NCBI RefSeq assembly: GCF_012847295.1
Contig: NZ_JABBDY010000001.1
Coordinates: 496,001-560,000 of the forward strand
Length of the DNA: 64,000 nucleotides
From: Microbacterium sp. MF43
GTDB taxonomy: Bacteria > Actinomycetota > Actinomycetes > Actinomycetales > Microbacteriaceae
Direction: 5' to 3'
This document shows, in pieces, positions 7,467 to 15,998 of this stretch. Every line of letters begins with the position of its first letter. The stretch's first letter is position 1. A program made the translations under genes and the position numbers. The notes below the pieces were generated by a model. The model saw only the letters and a program-made list of their open reading frames with translations. It had not been told where the DNA came from and did no database searches.

Positions 7467-9416
7467 ATGACCGCGCCCGAGACGCCCGACCCCGCCGTCA
7501 CCGCCGCCGAGGCCGAGCTCGCGAGGCTGAGGGCCGAGGCCGAGGCGGCCGAGGCGCAGCTCAAGCTCGCCCAGACCAGGGCCGCGCTGGCCGCTGCCGA
7601 GGCCGAGGCCGCGAAGGCCAGGGTCTCCGGGGGCGCGACCGCGGGAGCGGATGCCTCGGCCCCCGCGCCCGTGACGACCCAGACGTCGGCAGCATCGAGC
7701 GGCAGCCCGGATGCCTCGGCCCCGGCGCCGGTGACGACCGAGGCGCCGGCAGCATCGCCCGCGCCCCCAGCCCCGGCTGCATCGGTCGACGGCCCGCTCG
7801 CCGAGGGGGATGTCGCGAAGATCGTCGCGGGATACACCTTCGAGGGCGCCACGCTCGACCTCGGGGCCCTCGTCAACGGCGTCCCCGTGCCGGAGGCGCA
7901 GGTGCGCATCCCGCTCGGCATGATGAACCGGCACGGGCTGGTGGCAGGCGCCACCGGCACGGGCAAGACGCGCACCCTCCAGGGCCTCGCCGAGCAGCTC
8001 GCCGCCAAGGGCGTGCCGGTGTTCGCCGCCGACATCAAGGGCGACCTGTCGGGAGTCGCGACCCCCGGGGAGGCGAACGAGAAGCTGCTCGCGCGCACGA
8101 ACGCGATCGGACAGGAATGGAAGGCCGAGGCATCCGTCACCGAGTACTTCGCGCTCGGCGGCATCGGCAAGGGCGTGCCCGTGCGTGCGACCGTGTCGGG
8201 GTTCGGTCCGCTGCTGCTGAGCAAGGTGCTCGGGCTGAACGAGACCCAGGAGTCGAGCCTCGGACTGGTGTTCCACTACGCGGATCAGCAGGGCCTGGCC
8301 CTGGTGGACCTGTCGGACCTGCGCGCCCTGCTCACGTTCCTTACGAGCGACGAGGGCAAGGCCGAGCTGAAGGAGCTCGGCGGGCTGTCGGCCGCGACGG
8401 CCGGCGTGATCCTGCGCGAGCTGATCACCTTCGCCGACCAGGGTGCCGACGTCTTCTTCGGCGAGCCGGAGTTCGAGGTCGGGGACTTCCTGCGCACGGC
8501 GGCCGACGGACGCGGCGTCATCAGCCTGCTCGAGGTGCCGGGCGTCATCGACAAGCCGGCGCTGTTCTCGACGTTCCTCATGTACCTGCTCGCCGAGCTC
8601 TTCGAGATCCTCCCCGAGGTGGGAGACCTCGACAAGCCGAAGCTCGTGTTCTTCTTCGACGAGGCGCACCTGCTGTTCAAGGACGCCTCGAAGGACTTCC
8701 TCGCGGCGATCGTGCAGACCGTGCGTCTCATCCGTTCGAAGGGCGTCGGGGTGTTCTTCGTCACCCAGACGCCGAAGGACGTGCCCGGCGACGTGCTCGC
8801 CCAGCTCGGCTCGCGCGTGCAGCACGCGCTGCGCGCCTTCACGCCCGACGACGCCAAGGCCTTGCGGGCGACGGTCGGGACGTACCCGAAGTCCGGCTAC
8901 GACCTCGAACGCGTGCTTCAGGAACTCGGCACCGGCGAGGCGATCGTGACCGTCATGAGCGAGAAGGGCGCCCCGACGCCGGTCGCGTGGACGCGGCTGC
9001 GCGCGCCGCAGGGACTCATGTCGCCGACGCCGGATCCGCAGATCGAGGCGGCGGTGAAGGCCTCGCCGCTGCTGGCGAAGTACGGCACCCCGATCGATCG
9101 CGAATCGGCCCGCGAGATCCTCACCGCCAAGATGAAGGCCGCCGACGACGCGGCCGCGGCCGAGGAGGCCGCGCTCGAGCAGGCGAGGACCGACGCCGAG
9201 CTCGCCAAGCAGCAGGCCGCGATCGACAAGGCGAACGCCGCCGCGGAGAAGAAGGCGCAGCAGGAGTACGACCGGCTCCTCAAGAAGACGCAGGGCACCT
9301 CGCGCACGCCGCGCCGTGCCGAGAAGTCGCCGCTCGACGAGATCCTCGGATCGAAGGCGACCCAGACGATCCTCAACGGGGTCATCCGCGGGGTGTTCGG
9401 CACCGGACGCCGCTGA
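7467..9416 (+). CDS. HerA-like DUF853 ATPase
   Basis: The protein has 649 residues. The ATPase core shows a Walker A GATGTGKT at 161-168 and a Walker B FFFDEAH near 395-400, followed by a glutamine-containing FFVTQTPKDVP stretch typical of the HerA/FtsK/VirB4 superfamily. Family members are hexameric DNA-dependent motors; the role of the DUF853 branch is not well established. Around the core are an N-terminal Ala/Glu coiled coil (10-55), an Ala/Pro/Thr linker (58-110) with two copies of DASAPAPVTT, and a C-terminal coiled coil (about 550-610). The extensions make it longer than the roughly 500 residues of many relatives. Confidence 0.85.
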   Translation: MTAPETPDPAVTAAEAELARLRAEAEAAEAQLKLAQTRAALAAAEAEAAKARVSGGATAGADASAPAPVTTQTSAASSGSPDASAPAPVTTEAPAASPAPPAPAASVDGPLAEGDVAKIVAGYTFEGATLDLGALVNGVPVPEAQVRIPLGMMNRHGLVAGATGTGKTRTLQGLAEQLAAKGVPVFAADIKGDLSGVATPGEANEKLLARTNAIGQEWKAEASVTEYFALGGIGKGVPVRATVSGFGPLLLSKVLGLNETQESSLGLVFHYADQQGLALVDLSDLRALLTFLTSDEGKAELKELGGLSAATAGVILRELITFADQGADVFFGEPEFEVGDFLRTAADGRGVISLLEVPGVIDKPALFSTFLMYLLAELFEILPEVGDLDKPKLVFFFDEAHLLFKDASKDFLAAIVQTVRLIRSKGVGVFFVTQTPKDVPGDVLAQLGSRVQHALRAFTPDDAKALRATVGTYPKSGYDLERVLQELGTGEAIVTVMSEKGAPTPVAWTRLRAPQGLMSPTPDPQIEAAVKASPLLAKYGTPIDRESAREILTAKMKAADDAAAAEEAALEQARTDAELAKQQAAIDKANAAAEKKAQQEYDRLLKKTQGTSRTPRRAEKSPLDEILGSKATQTILNGVIRGVFGTGRR

Positions 9417-9472
9417 CGCGGACGAGACTGACGCGGACGACGCTGACGCGGACGACGCTGACGCGGACGACG
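9413..9472 (+). repeat. Four 15-bp tandem repeats spanning the HerA stop codon
   Basis: Four units of CTGACGCGGACGACG (the first with two changes) run from 9413 to 9472. The first contains the TGA of the upstream gene. Because 15 is a multiple of three, further TGA codons recur in the same frame at 9429, 9444, 9459 and 9474. Confidence 0.9.
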
Positions 9473-9493
9473 CTGAGCACGGGCGCGAGCGCC

Positions 9494-9499
9494 TAGCCT
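9494..9499 (+). promoter_or_regulatory. Leaderless promoter -10, FdhF-like gene
   Basis: TAGCCT ends six bases before the ATG at 9506, just downstream of the 15-bp repeat array. Confidence 0.65.
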
Positions 9500-9505
9500 G
9501 GGGGC

Positions 9506-12064
9506 ATGGCGAGGAAGCCCCCGAAAGCCGACATCGACGAGACGCAGGTGCGCGTCACCAGGCCCAAGAAGGTGGCGGTCGGAGTGCCCGCCGTCCTGCA
9601 CGCGCTCCAGATCTCTCAGGAGCAGATGGGCGTCGCGCGCTCGGTGCAGACGCTGCTGCAGGTCAACCAGAAGGACGGCTTCGACTGCCCCGGCTGCGCG
9701 TGGCCCGAGGAGGACAAGCGCCACGTCGCGGAGTTCTGCGAGAACGGCGCCAAGGCGGTCGCCGAGGAGGCCACGCTTCGCCGGGTGGGGCCGGAGTTCT
9801 TCGCCGAACACGCGATCGACGAGCTGCGTTCGCACGACGACTGGTGGCTCGGGCAGCAGGGACGGCTGACGCACCCCATGGTCCTCGACGAGGGGGCGAC
9901 GCATTACCGCCCCCTCAGCTGGGACGACGCCCTCCGCGAGATCGCCAGCGCCCTTCGCACCCTCGACGATCCCGACGAGGCCGTGTTCTACACGTCGGGG
10001 CGCACGTCGAACGAGGCAGCCTTCCTCTACCAGCTGCTCGTGCGGGGCCTGGGAACGAACAACCTGCCCGACTGCTCGAACATGTGCCACGAGTCATCCG
10101 GCTCGGCGCTCACCGAGACGATCGGGATCGGCAAGGGCACGGTGTCGATCGACGACATCCATGACGCCGACCTCCTGATCGTCGCGGGCCAGAACCCCGG
10201 CACGAACCACCCGCGTATGCTGTCGGCGCTCGAGAAGGCCAAGCAGCGCGGAGCGACGATCATCGCCGTGAACCCGCTGCCCGAAGCGGGTCTGCTGCGA
10301 TTCGAGAATCCGCAGACCGTGCGCGGGGTCGCGTTCGGCGGCACGAAGCTCGCCGACGAGTTCGTGCAGATCCGGCTCGGCGGCGACCAGGCGCTGTTCC
10401 AGGCGATCGGCAAGCATCTGCTCGAGGCCGAGGAGACCGGCGGCGGCGTGCTCGATCACGACTTCATCGCCGCGCACACGAGCGGCTTCGAGGGGTATCG
10501 GCAGGCGATGGCGGATGCCTCGTGGCGCGACCTCGTCGAGGCGACCGGGGTCCCCGAGAACGCCCTGCGGCGCGTGGCCGAGGCCGTGCGGACGTCCCGC
10601 GCGACGATCGTGTGCTGGGCGATGGGGCTCACGCAGCACAAGCACTCGGTGCCCACGCTGCGCGACGTCGTGAACGTGCTCCTGCTGCAGGGGAACATCG
10701 GCCGGCGTGGCGCGGGCGTCTGCCCGGTGCGAGGTCACTCGAACGTGCAGGGCGACCGCACGGTGGGCATCTACGAGAAGCCGTCGGCGGCGTTCCTCGA
10801 CGCGCTCGACCGCGAGTTCGCGTTCACCGCTCCGCGCGAGCACGGCTTCGACACCGTCGACGCGATCCGCGCGATGCGCGACGGACGGGTGCGGTTCTTC
10901 ATGGGCATGGGCGGCAACTTCGTCTCGGCGACGCCCGACACCGCCGTCGTCGAGACCGGGATGGCGCGGGTGGACCTGACCGTACAGGTGTCGACGAAGC
11001 TGAACCGCTCCCACGTCGTCACCGGCCGCCGGGCGATCATCCTGCCGACCCTCGGGCGCACCGACCGCGACCGTCGCGGCGGACGCGAGCAGCGGGTCAC
11101 CGTCGAGGACTCGATGGGCGCGGTCCACGCCTCGCGCGGCCGGCTCGCGCCGCCGGCGGAAGACCTGCTCAGCGAGGTCGCGATCGTCGCGCGCCTGTGC
11201 GCGCTGGTGTTCGAGGGCACGGATGCCGCGGCATCCGTCCCCGGTCCGTCACGAGCGGGGGACTGGGAACGAGCGGGGGACTGGGAACGAGCGGGGGACT
11301 GGGAACGAGCGGAGGACTGGGAACGAGCGGAGGACCCCACCCGTCCGGAGAGTCCTCCGCTCGTCACATCTCCGCCGCTCGCGACGCCCAGCGACGTCGA
11401 CCGGGGGCAGGTCGAGCGCACCGCGGCCGAGGAGGCGCACGCCTCCGGCGGAGCGGAGCCGCGGCATCCGCTCTCCGTCCCTCAGGCGGACTGGGCGGCG
11501 CTGGAAGCGGACTACGCCCTCATCCGCGCGCACATCGCCCGCGTGATCCCGGGATTCGACGACTACGAGGACCGCATCGACAAGGGCCGCACGCTGCACC
11601 TGCCCAACGGGCCGCGCGATGCGCGCCGGTTCGCCACGGCCGACGGCAGGGCGCGGTTCACCGCGAATCCGCTGGAGTTCCCGCGCATCCCCCGCGGGCG
11701 CCTGCTGCTGCAGACGCTGCGCTCGCACGATCAGTACAACACCACGATCTACGGCAAGGACGACCGGTACCGCGGCATCCGTGGGGGTCGCCGGGTGGTG
11801 CTCGTCAACGAGAAGGAAATCACCGCGCTCGGCTTCGCCGAGGGCGACCTCGTCGACGTCGTGTCGGAGTGGCGCGGCGCCGACGGTGTGCTGCAGGAGC
11901 GCCGCGCCGAGGAGTTCCGGCTCGTCGCCTACCGCACCCCTCGCGGCAATGCGGCCGCCTACTACCCTGAGACCAACGTGCTCGTGCCCCTCGATTCCGT
12001 CGCCGACGTCAGCGGCACGCCGACCTCGAAGTCGGTGGTGGTGCGCCTCGAGCACCGCGGATGA
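9506..12064 (+). CDS. FdhF/YdeP-family molybdopterin oxidoreductase with a repeat insertion
   Basis: This 852-residue enzyme belongs to the molybdopterin bis-MGD (DMSO reductase) superfamily, FdhF/YdeP branch. Near the N-terminus are cysteines 61, 64 and 78 (DCPGCAWPEED), a likely metal-site remnant. Then come DDWWLGQQGRLTHPM, the cofactor-domain run SNMCHESSGSALTETIG, and a C-terminal MGD-binding domain. No selenocysteine is needed. It is longer than typical members (about 750-780) because residues 582 to about 650 hold a low-complexity insert with tandem (R)AGDWE units. The physiological substrate is unknown; formate is not proven for this branch. Placement beside mogA and moaE fits a molybdoenzyme. 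Confidence 0.85.
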   Translation: MARKPPKADIDETQVRVTRPKKVAVGVPAVLHALQISQEQMGVARSVQTLLQVNQKDGFDCPGCAWPEEDKRHVAEFCENGAKAVAEEATLRRVGPEFFAEHAIDELRSHDDWWLGQQGRLTHPMVLDEGATHYRPLSWDDALREIASALRTLDDPDEAVFYTSGRTSNEAAFLYQLLVRGLGTNNLPDCSNMCHESSGSALTETIGIGKGTVSIDDIHDADLLIVAGQNPGTNHPRMLSALEKAKQRGATIIAVNPLPEAGLLRFENPQTVRGVAFGGTKLADEFVQIRLGGDQALFQAIGKHLLEAEETGGGVLDHDFIAAHTSGFEGYRQAMADASWRDLVEATGVPENALRRVAEAVRTSRATIVCWAMGLTQHKHSVPTLRDVVNVLLLQGNIGRRGAGVCPVRGHSNVQGDRTVGIYEKPSAAFLDALDREFAFTAPREHGFDTVDAIRAMRDGRVRFFMGMGGNFVSATPDTAVVETGMARVDLTVQVSTKLNRSHVVTGRRAIILPTLGRTDRDRRGGREQRVTVEDSMGAVHASRGRLAPPAEDLLSEVAIVARLCALVFEGTDAAASVPGPSRAGDWERAGDWERAGDWERAEDWERAEDPTRPESPPLVTSPPLATPSDVDRGQVERTAAEEAHASGGAEPRHPLSVPQADWAALEADYALIRAHIARVIPGFDDYEDRIDKGRTLHLPNGPRDARRFATADGRARFTANPLEFPRIPRGRLLLQTLRSHDQYNTTIYGKDDRYRGIRGGRRVVLVNEKEITALGFAEGDLVDVVSEWRGADGVLQERRAEEFRLVAYRTPRGNAAAYYPETNVLVPLDSVADVSGTPTSKSVVVRLEHRG
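11251..11335 (+). repeat. In-frame 18-bp minisatellite inside the molybdoenzyme gene
   Basis: Four full 18-bp units start at 11251, 11269, 11287 and 11305, with a 13-bp partial unit at 11323-11335. Three carry GAGCGGGGGACT; the later ones carry GAGCGGAGGACT. Each adds six residues (Arg-Ala-Gly/Glu-Asp-Trp-Glu), so copy-number change keeps the frame. Confidence 0.95.
11323..11364 (+). repeat. Inverted repeat closing the minisatellite
   Basis: The last partial unit, ACGAGCGGAGGAC (11323-11335), is exactly complementary to GTCCTCCGCTCGT (11352-11364). This gives a 13-bp stem with a 16-nt loop inside the coding region. Confidence 0.9.
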
Positions 12065-12095
12065 CCGGCCGGCCCCCGTCGGGCGTGCGGCTCTC

Positions 12096-12101
12096 TAGGC
12101 T
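12096..12101 (+). promoter_or_regulatory. Leaderless promoter -10, mogA
   Basis: TAGGCT ends six bases before the ATG at 12108, so mogA-moaE can be transcribed apart from the upstream oxidoreductase. Confidence 0.65.
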
Positions 12102-12107
12102 GGACCC

Positions 12108-12587
12108 ATGACCCGCGCCGCCGTCATCACGGTCTCCGACAGGTCCTCCGCGGGGGAGCGCCCCGACGAGAGCGGGCCCATCGCCGTCACCGCCCTCCGC
12201 GAGGCCGGGTTCGACTGCGCCGACGCCGTCGTCGTGCCCGACGGAGCCGACAACGTCGAGCGCGCCCTGCAGGCAGAGGTCCTCGCCGGCGTGAAGCTCG
12301 TCATCACGACCGGCGGCACCGGGGTCGGCCCGCGCGACGAGACGCCCGAGGGAACAATGCGCGTCATCACTCGCCAGGTCCCGGGCATCGCCGAGGAGCT
12401 GCGCCGCCGCGGCGCCGCCGAGAAGCCCGCGGGAATGCTCACGCGGGGGATCGCCGGCGTGGCCGACCCGCACGGCGTGCTGATCGTGAACCTCCCCGGA
12501 TCGACGCGGGCCGTCGCCTCGGGCATGCCCGTGGTGCTCTCAGTCGCCGGCCACGTGCTGGATCAGCTCGGCGGCGGCGACCACTGA
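12108..12587 (+). CDS. mogA: Molybdopterin adenylyltransferase MogA/MoaB type
   Basis: This 159-residue single-domain protein transfers AMP from ATP to molybdopterin, activating it for molybdenum insertion by MoeA. The family signature TTGGTGVGPRDETPEGT lies at residues 67-83. AVITVSDRSSAGERPDESG at the N-terminus and VLIVNLPGST near the C-terminus match the MogA/MoaB fold. The start follows a leaderless -10 element. The stop overlaps the moaE start (TGATG), so the two are coupled. MoaB-type naming is equally used in actinobacteria. Confidence 0.93.
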   Translation: MTRAAVITVSDRSSAGERPDESGPIAVTALREAGFDCADAVVVPDGADNVERALQAEVLAGVKLVITTGGTGVGPRDETPEGTMRVITRQVPGIAEELRRRGAAEKPAGMLTRGIAGVADPHGVLIVNLPGSTRAVASGMPVVLSVAGHVLDQLGGGDH

Positions 12588-13015
12588 TGCACGCCGTGCG
12601 CCTCGCCGCCATCAGCGAGCAGCCCCTCGACCTCGACGCGCACCTCGCCGCCGTCGACGATGCGTCGGCAGGCGCTGTCACGACGTTCGTCGGTCGCGTG
12701 CGCGACCATGATCCGGATGCCGCGACCGCCGTCGTCGCGCTGGAGTACTCCGCGCATCCCGACGCCGAGGCGGCCCTCCGCCGCATCGCAGAAGAGGCCG
12801 TCGGCGACACCGGGGCTCTCGTCGCCGTATCGCACCGCGTCGGGCGTCTCGCGGTCGGCGATGCCGCCGTGGTGATCGCCGTCGCAGCCCCTCACCGCGC
12901 GGAGGCCTTCGACGTGTGCCGCACCGTCATCGAGACGATCAAGACGGGCCTGCCGGTGTGGAAGCGGCAGGTCGAGGCCGACGGCACGGCGACCTGGCTC
13001 GGCCTCGGCGGCTGA
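12587..13015 (+). CDS. moaE: Molybdopterin synthase catalytic subunit MoaE
   Basis: The 142-residue large subunit of molybdopterin synthase converts cyclic pyranopterin monophosphate to molybdopterin with sulfur carried on the MoaD C-terminus. Family features are TTFVGRVRDHD (32-42), LEYSAHPDAE (52-61), VSHRVGRLAVGDAAVVIAV (81-99), and the active-site Lys in GLPVWKRQ (121-128). Its partner MoaD is encoded on the other strand just beyond the intervening inverted repeat. Confidence 0.93.
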   Translation: MHAVRLAAISEQPLDLDAHLAAVDDASAGAVTTFVGRVRDHDPDAATAVVALEYSAHPDAEAALRRIAEEAVGDTGALVAVSHRVGRLAVGDAAVVIAVAAPHRAEAFDVCRTVIETIKTGLPVWKRQVEADGTATWLGLGG

Positions 13016-13063
13016 CGCCGTTCGGCTCGCTTCCTCGCTCAACGACCGGGGTGCGCCGGCTGA

Positions 13064-13136
13064 CGCGTGTCGTCTCGCTTCGCTCGCGCAACGACCGGTC
13101 GTTGAACGCGGAGCGCAGCGACGAGACGAAACGCGC
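13064..13136. repeat. Large imperfect palindrome between moaE and moaD
   Basis: A 16-bp perfect palindrome, CAACGACCGGTCGTTG, at 13089-13104 is flanked by arms that remain largely complementary out to about 13064 and 13136. The left arm contains GTCTCGCTTCGCTCGCG and the right arm CGCGGAGCGCAGCGACGAGAC. A degenerate half-copy (GCTCGCTTCCTCGCTCAACG then ACCGG) lies at about 13024-13049. It sits between convergent genes and could serve as a terminator, but its size and the second half-copy suggest a dispersed REP-like element. Confidence 0.75.
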
Positions 13137-13147
13137 GGAGGGCGAGC

Positions 13148-13381
13148 TCAGCCGCCGGCGAACGGCGGCAGCACGTCGACCAGGTCGTCGGACCCGAGCG
13201 GAGTCTCGTCGTCGACGCGTGAGCCGCCGACGAGCACCGCGCAGCGGGGAAGGATCCCGCCGAGCGCCGGGTGGTCGGACGCGACCGCGCGGCGCAGGTC
13301 GCCCAGCGTCGCCTCGAACCGCTGCTCGCGGTCGGTGCCGGCCGCGTCGTGCGCGGCGGCGAAGTAGCGGACGACCGGCAC
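13148..13381 (-). CDS. moaD: Molybdopterin synthase sulfur carrier MoaD
   Basis: This 77-residue ubiquitin-like protein ends in Gly-Gly (LPPFAGG), the site adenylated by MoeB and converted to a thiocarboxylate that feeds sulfur to MoaE. VRYFAAAHDAAGTDREQ at the start and VLVGGSRVDDETPLGSDD near the end match the family. The GTG start at 13381 overlaps the TAG of the DUF6457 gene by one base, making moaD the last gene of the minus-strand cofactor operon. Confidence 0.9.
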   Translation of the reverse strand: MPVVRYFAAAHDAAGTDREQRFEATLGDLRRAVASDHPALGGILPRCAVLVGGSRVDDETPLGSDDLVDVLPPFAGG

Positions 13382-13650
13382 TACTGCTCCCACGACTCGG
13401 CGAGAGCGGCCACCTCGGCGAGGGCTCTGCGCACCTGTGCGGCATCCGTGCCCGCGCGGCCTGCGACGAGCCCCGCGACGAACGCGCCGAGGGGCGCTGC
13501 CGGGCGGGCGACGCCGTTGGCCACATCCCGCGTCAGGTCGAGCACGGCGGCGACGGGGACGTCCTCCTCCGACAAGCCGAACCGCTGACGCAGCGTCGCC
13601 GCCCATGCGTCGAGCGCTTCGGGCGGAAGGGTGCGGGACTGATCGCTCAT
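13381..13650 (-). CDS. DUF6457 protein of the molybdenum cofactor operon
   Basis: This 89-residue soluble helical protein contains LDLTRDVANGVARPAAPLGA (about 41-60), the hallmark of DUF6457, a small family often found beside mobA, moaD or formate dehydrogenase genes in actinobacteria. Its function is unknown. The ATG at 13650 overlaps the mobA stop by three bases and its TAG overlaps the moaD GTG, so it is translated between the two. A cofactor-assembly or chaperone role is inferred only from that position. Confidence 0.75.
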   Translation of the reverse strand: MSDQSRTLPPEALDAWAATLRQRFGLSEEDVPVAAVLDLTRDVANGVARPAAPLGAFVAGLVAGRAGTDAAQVRRALAEVAALAESWEQ

Positions 13651-14261
13651 GACCTCTCCTTCGCGTGGTCCGCGCGGGCGCGGGCCTCGTGCAGATCCTC
13701 CCACGTGTCGACGTCCCGCGTGAGGTCGTCGGGCGCCGCCAGCACGGCGACCGCGAGGTCGGCCATGAGGTCGCGGACGGGGGCGTTCCGGCCGAGGTCG
13801 GGCAGAGCGGATGCCGCGGCCCGCAGCGCCGGCGTGCGGTAGGCGCCGGTCAGCCACTGCGGCCGGCTTCCGCCGCTGCCGAGGCACACGCCGTCGGTGT
13901 CGCGCGGCAGCAGCGGCAGATCGGCCACGAGTCGCCGCACCGCGGCGCCGATCCGCGGGAGGTCGCACGCCAGCAGCAGGGTCCACTCGGGATCCTCCGT
14001 CCAGCTCGCGAGCGCCGCGACGGTCGCGGCCGCCGGCCCGCCGAAGGGAGGGTCCTCGCGCACCCACGCCACCGGCAGTGCGGGGTCGAGGATCGGTGCG
14101 GCGACGGTGATGGGGTGGGCCGAGGCATCCGTCGCCGCCGCCACGGCCGCGGCGAGCAGGGTCGTGCCGCCCACCTCGAACAGGGGCTTGGTCTCGCCGC
14201 CGACGCGCGAGGCGCGCCCGCCCGCCAGGAGGATCGCCCCGACCGACACGGTCGCAGCCAC
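13647..14261 (-). CDS. mobA: Molybdenum cofactor guanylyltransferase MobA-like
   Basis: The nucleotidyltransferase fold begins with VGAILLAGGRASRVGGETKP, the GTP-binding signature, and has WTLLLACDLPRIG with the metal-binding Asp near residue 100. It joins GMP to molybdopterin to form the dinucleotide used by DMSO-reductase-family enzymes such as the FdhF-like protein nearby. I chose GTG at 14261 (204 residues), one base after the moaC stop with GAGGA five bases upstream. A GTG at 14249 is an alternative without a ribosome site. The family resembles other NTP transferases, but the operon supports MobA. Confidence 0.85.
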   Translation of the reverse strand: MAATVSVGAILLAGGRASRVGGETKPLFEVGGTTLLAAAVAAATDASAHPITVAAPILDPALPVAWVREDPPFGGPAAATVAALASWTEDPEWTLLLACDLPRIGAAVRRLVADLPLLPRDTDGVCLGSGGSRPQWLTGAYRTPALRAAASALPDLGRNAPVRDLMADLAVAVLAAPDDLTRDVDTWEDLHEARARADHAKERS

Positions 14262-14262
14262 G

Positions 14263-14763
14263 TCAGTCCTCGCCGGCGCCGCGCAAGGGGTCTTCGCCCG
14301 CACGGAACCAGTCGCCGCTCTTGCCGCCGGTCTTCGCCACGATGCGGACGTCCTCGATCGAGGTGCCCTTGTCGAGCCCCTTCACCATGTCGACGATCGC
14401 GAGCGCGGCGACCGAGACGGCGGTGAGCGCCTCCATCTCGACGCCGGTGCGGTCGGCCGTGCGCACGGTGGCTTCGACGGTCACGCCGTCGGCCGTGACC
14501 TCGAGCCCGACGGAGGCGCCGTGGAGGCCGATCACGTGCGCGAGCGGCAGGAGGTCGGGCGTGCGCTTGGCGGCCTGGATGCCGGCGATCCGCGCGACGG
14601 CGAGCACGTCGCCCTTCGGCACGCTGCCATCGCGCAGCGCCGCGACCACGTGAGGCGCACAGCGGACGAACCCGCGGGCGGTCGCTGAGCGGGACGTCGG
14701 CTGCTTGCCGGTCACGTCGACCATGCGCGCGTGGCCGGCGTCGTCGAGGTGCGTGAAGCTCAT
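14263..14763 (-). CDS. moaC: Cyclic pyranopterin monophosphate synthase MoaC
   Basis: The 166-residue protein acts after MoaA, converting 3',8-cyclo-7,8-dihydro-GTP into cyclic pyranopterin monophosphate. MVDVTGK (14-20), [19 protein letters not shown] (50-68) and [11 protein letters not shown] near the C-terminus are typical, and the conserved Asp-Lys is at 131-132. The usual PLCHP segment reads LPLAHVIGL here, so the Cys is replaced by Ala. The ATG at 14763 overlaps the moeA stop. Confidence 0.93.
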   Translation of the reverse strand: MSFTHLDDAGHARMVDVTGKQPTSRSATARGFVRCAPHVVAALRDGSVPKGDVLAVARIAGIQAAKRTPDLLPLAHVIGLHGASVGLEVTADGVTVEATVRTADRTGVEMEALTAVSVAALAIVDMVKGLDKGTSIEDVRIVAKTGGKSGDWFRAGEDPLRGAGED

Positions 14764-15998
14764 GTGATCAGCATGACATCGACGGGGTCGCCGACGTCGA
14801 TGCGGTCGACCTCGGCGGGTACGATCGCGTACGCCTCGGCGCGCCCCAGACCGCCGGCGAGGTGCGAGCCGCCGCTCGTCGCGGGCAGCGCGCGCCACGT
14901 GGCCGGATCGGTGCGGTCGATCGTCACGGGAAGGTACTGCGCCCGCCCGGGCGGTGTGCGCCACGCCGCGCCCGCGGGCAGACGCAGCACCGGGCGGCCG
15001 AGGTCGGCCCGGCCCTGCATGCGCAGGAGGGCGGGACGCACGAACACCTCGAACGACACCGCGGCACTCACCGGATTGCCGGGAAGCCCGAAGAGCAGGG
15101 TGCCGCTCGGGGTTCGGCCGAATCCCTGCGGCTTGCCGGGCTGCATCCGCACCTTCGTGAACGTCATCATGTCGCCGAGCGTGCTCTTGACCACCTCGTA
15201 CGCTCCCGCGCTGACGCCGCCCGAGAAGACCACGACGTCGGCGCCGAGCGCCTCCGCCGCGGCGATGGCCTCGCGCGGTCCGTCGCCGTCGTCGGGGACG
15301 CTCACCCGCAGCACCACCTCGGCTCCCGCTTCCTCCGCCAGACCGCGCAGCAGCTCGCTGTTCGATTCCGGGATCTGCCCGCGCTGGAGCGGCGAGCCCG
15401 GCCGGACGAGCTCCGAGCCCGTCGACACGACGGCGACGCGCGCCGTCCGGCTGACCACGACGTCGGACACGCCGGCGGCCGCAGCCGCTGCGAGCTGGAG
15501 GGGGCCGAGCGCAATGCCCTCCGGCAGGAGCGGGTCGCCGGTGACGGCGTCCTCGCCGCGGCGGCGGATATGCGCGCCGGCCGCTCGCGGCGCCTGCATC
15601 ACCGCGATCGTGTCGAGCGAGTCGGCGAGACCTCCGGCGGTGTCCTCGAAGGGCACGATGGCTGTCGCCGAGGTGGGAACCGGTGACCCCGTCATGATGC
15701 GAGCCGCGTCGTTCCGGCCGAGCGCCGGGTCGAGGGCGGTGCCGGCGGGGAGGTCGGCGACGACCCGCAGGTGGACCGGCCCGTCGGGGGAGGCATCCGC
15801 CACGTCTTCGAACCGCACCGCGAACCCGTCCATCGCCGAGTTGTCGAACATCGGGATGTCCACGGCGGCGCGCACCGGCTCGCGCAGCGTGCGCCCGCGG
15901 GCGGCGGGAACGGGCACGACGACGGATTCGAGCAGCGGGGTCGCCGCGAGCACCGCGGCGAGGTGATCGGCCACGCCGACCAGTCCGTCGGAGCTCAT
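14760..15998 (-). CDS. moeA: Molybdopterin molybdenumtransferase MoeA
   Basis: The 412-residue enzyme inserts molybdate into adenylated molybdopterin produced by MogA. Signatures are [10 protein letters not shown] (51-60), [31 protein letters not shown] and [11 protein letters not shown]. Domain order is the standard MoeA order, with a beta-rich C-terminal domain ending in VDVMLIT. Its ATG overlaps the moeB stop and its stop overlaps the moaC start, so coupling is tight across the operon. Confidence 0.94.
   Translation of the reverse strand: MSSDGLVGVADHLAAVLAATPLLESVVVPVPAARGRTLREPVRAAVDIPMFDNSAMDGFAVRFEDVADASPDGPVHLRVVADLPAGTALDPALGRNDAARIMTGSPVPTSATAIVPFEDTAGGLADSLDTIAVMQAPRAAGAHIRRRGEDAVTGDPLLPEGIALGPLQLAAAAAAGVSDVVVSRTARVAVVSTGSELVRPGSPLQRGQIPESNSELLRGLAEEAGAEVVLRVSVPDDGDGPREAIAAAEALGADVVVFSGGVSAGAYEVVKSTLGDMMTFTKVRMQPGKPQGFGRTPSGTLLFGLPGNPVSAAVSFEVFVRPALLRMQGRADLGRPVLRLPAGAAWRTPPGRAQYLPVTIDRTDPATWRALPATSGGSHLAGGLGRAEAYAIVPAEVDRIDVGDPVDVMLIT

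Noticed and set aside
11251-11335. CRISPR array
   Set aside because: Units are contiguous 18-bp tandems without spacers and lie inside a coding frame.
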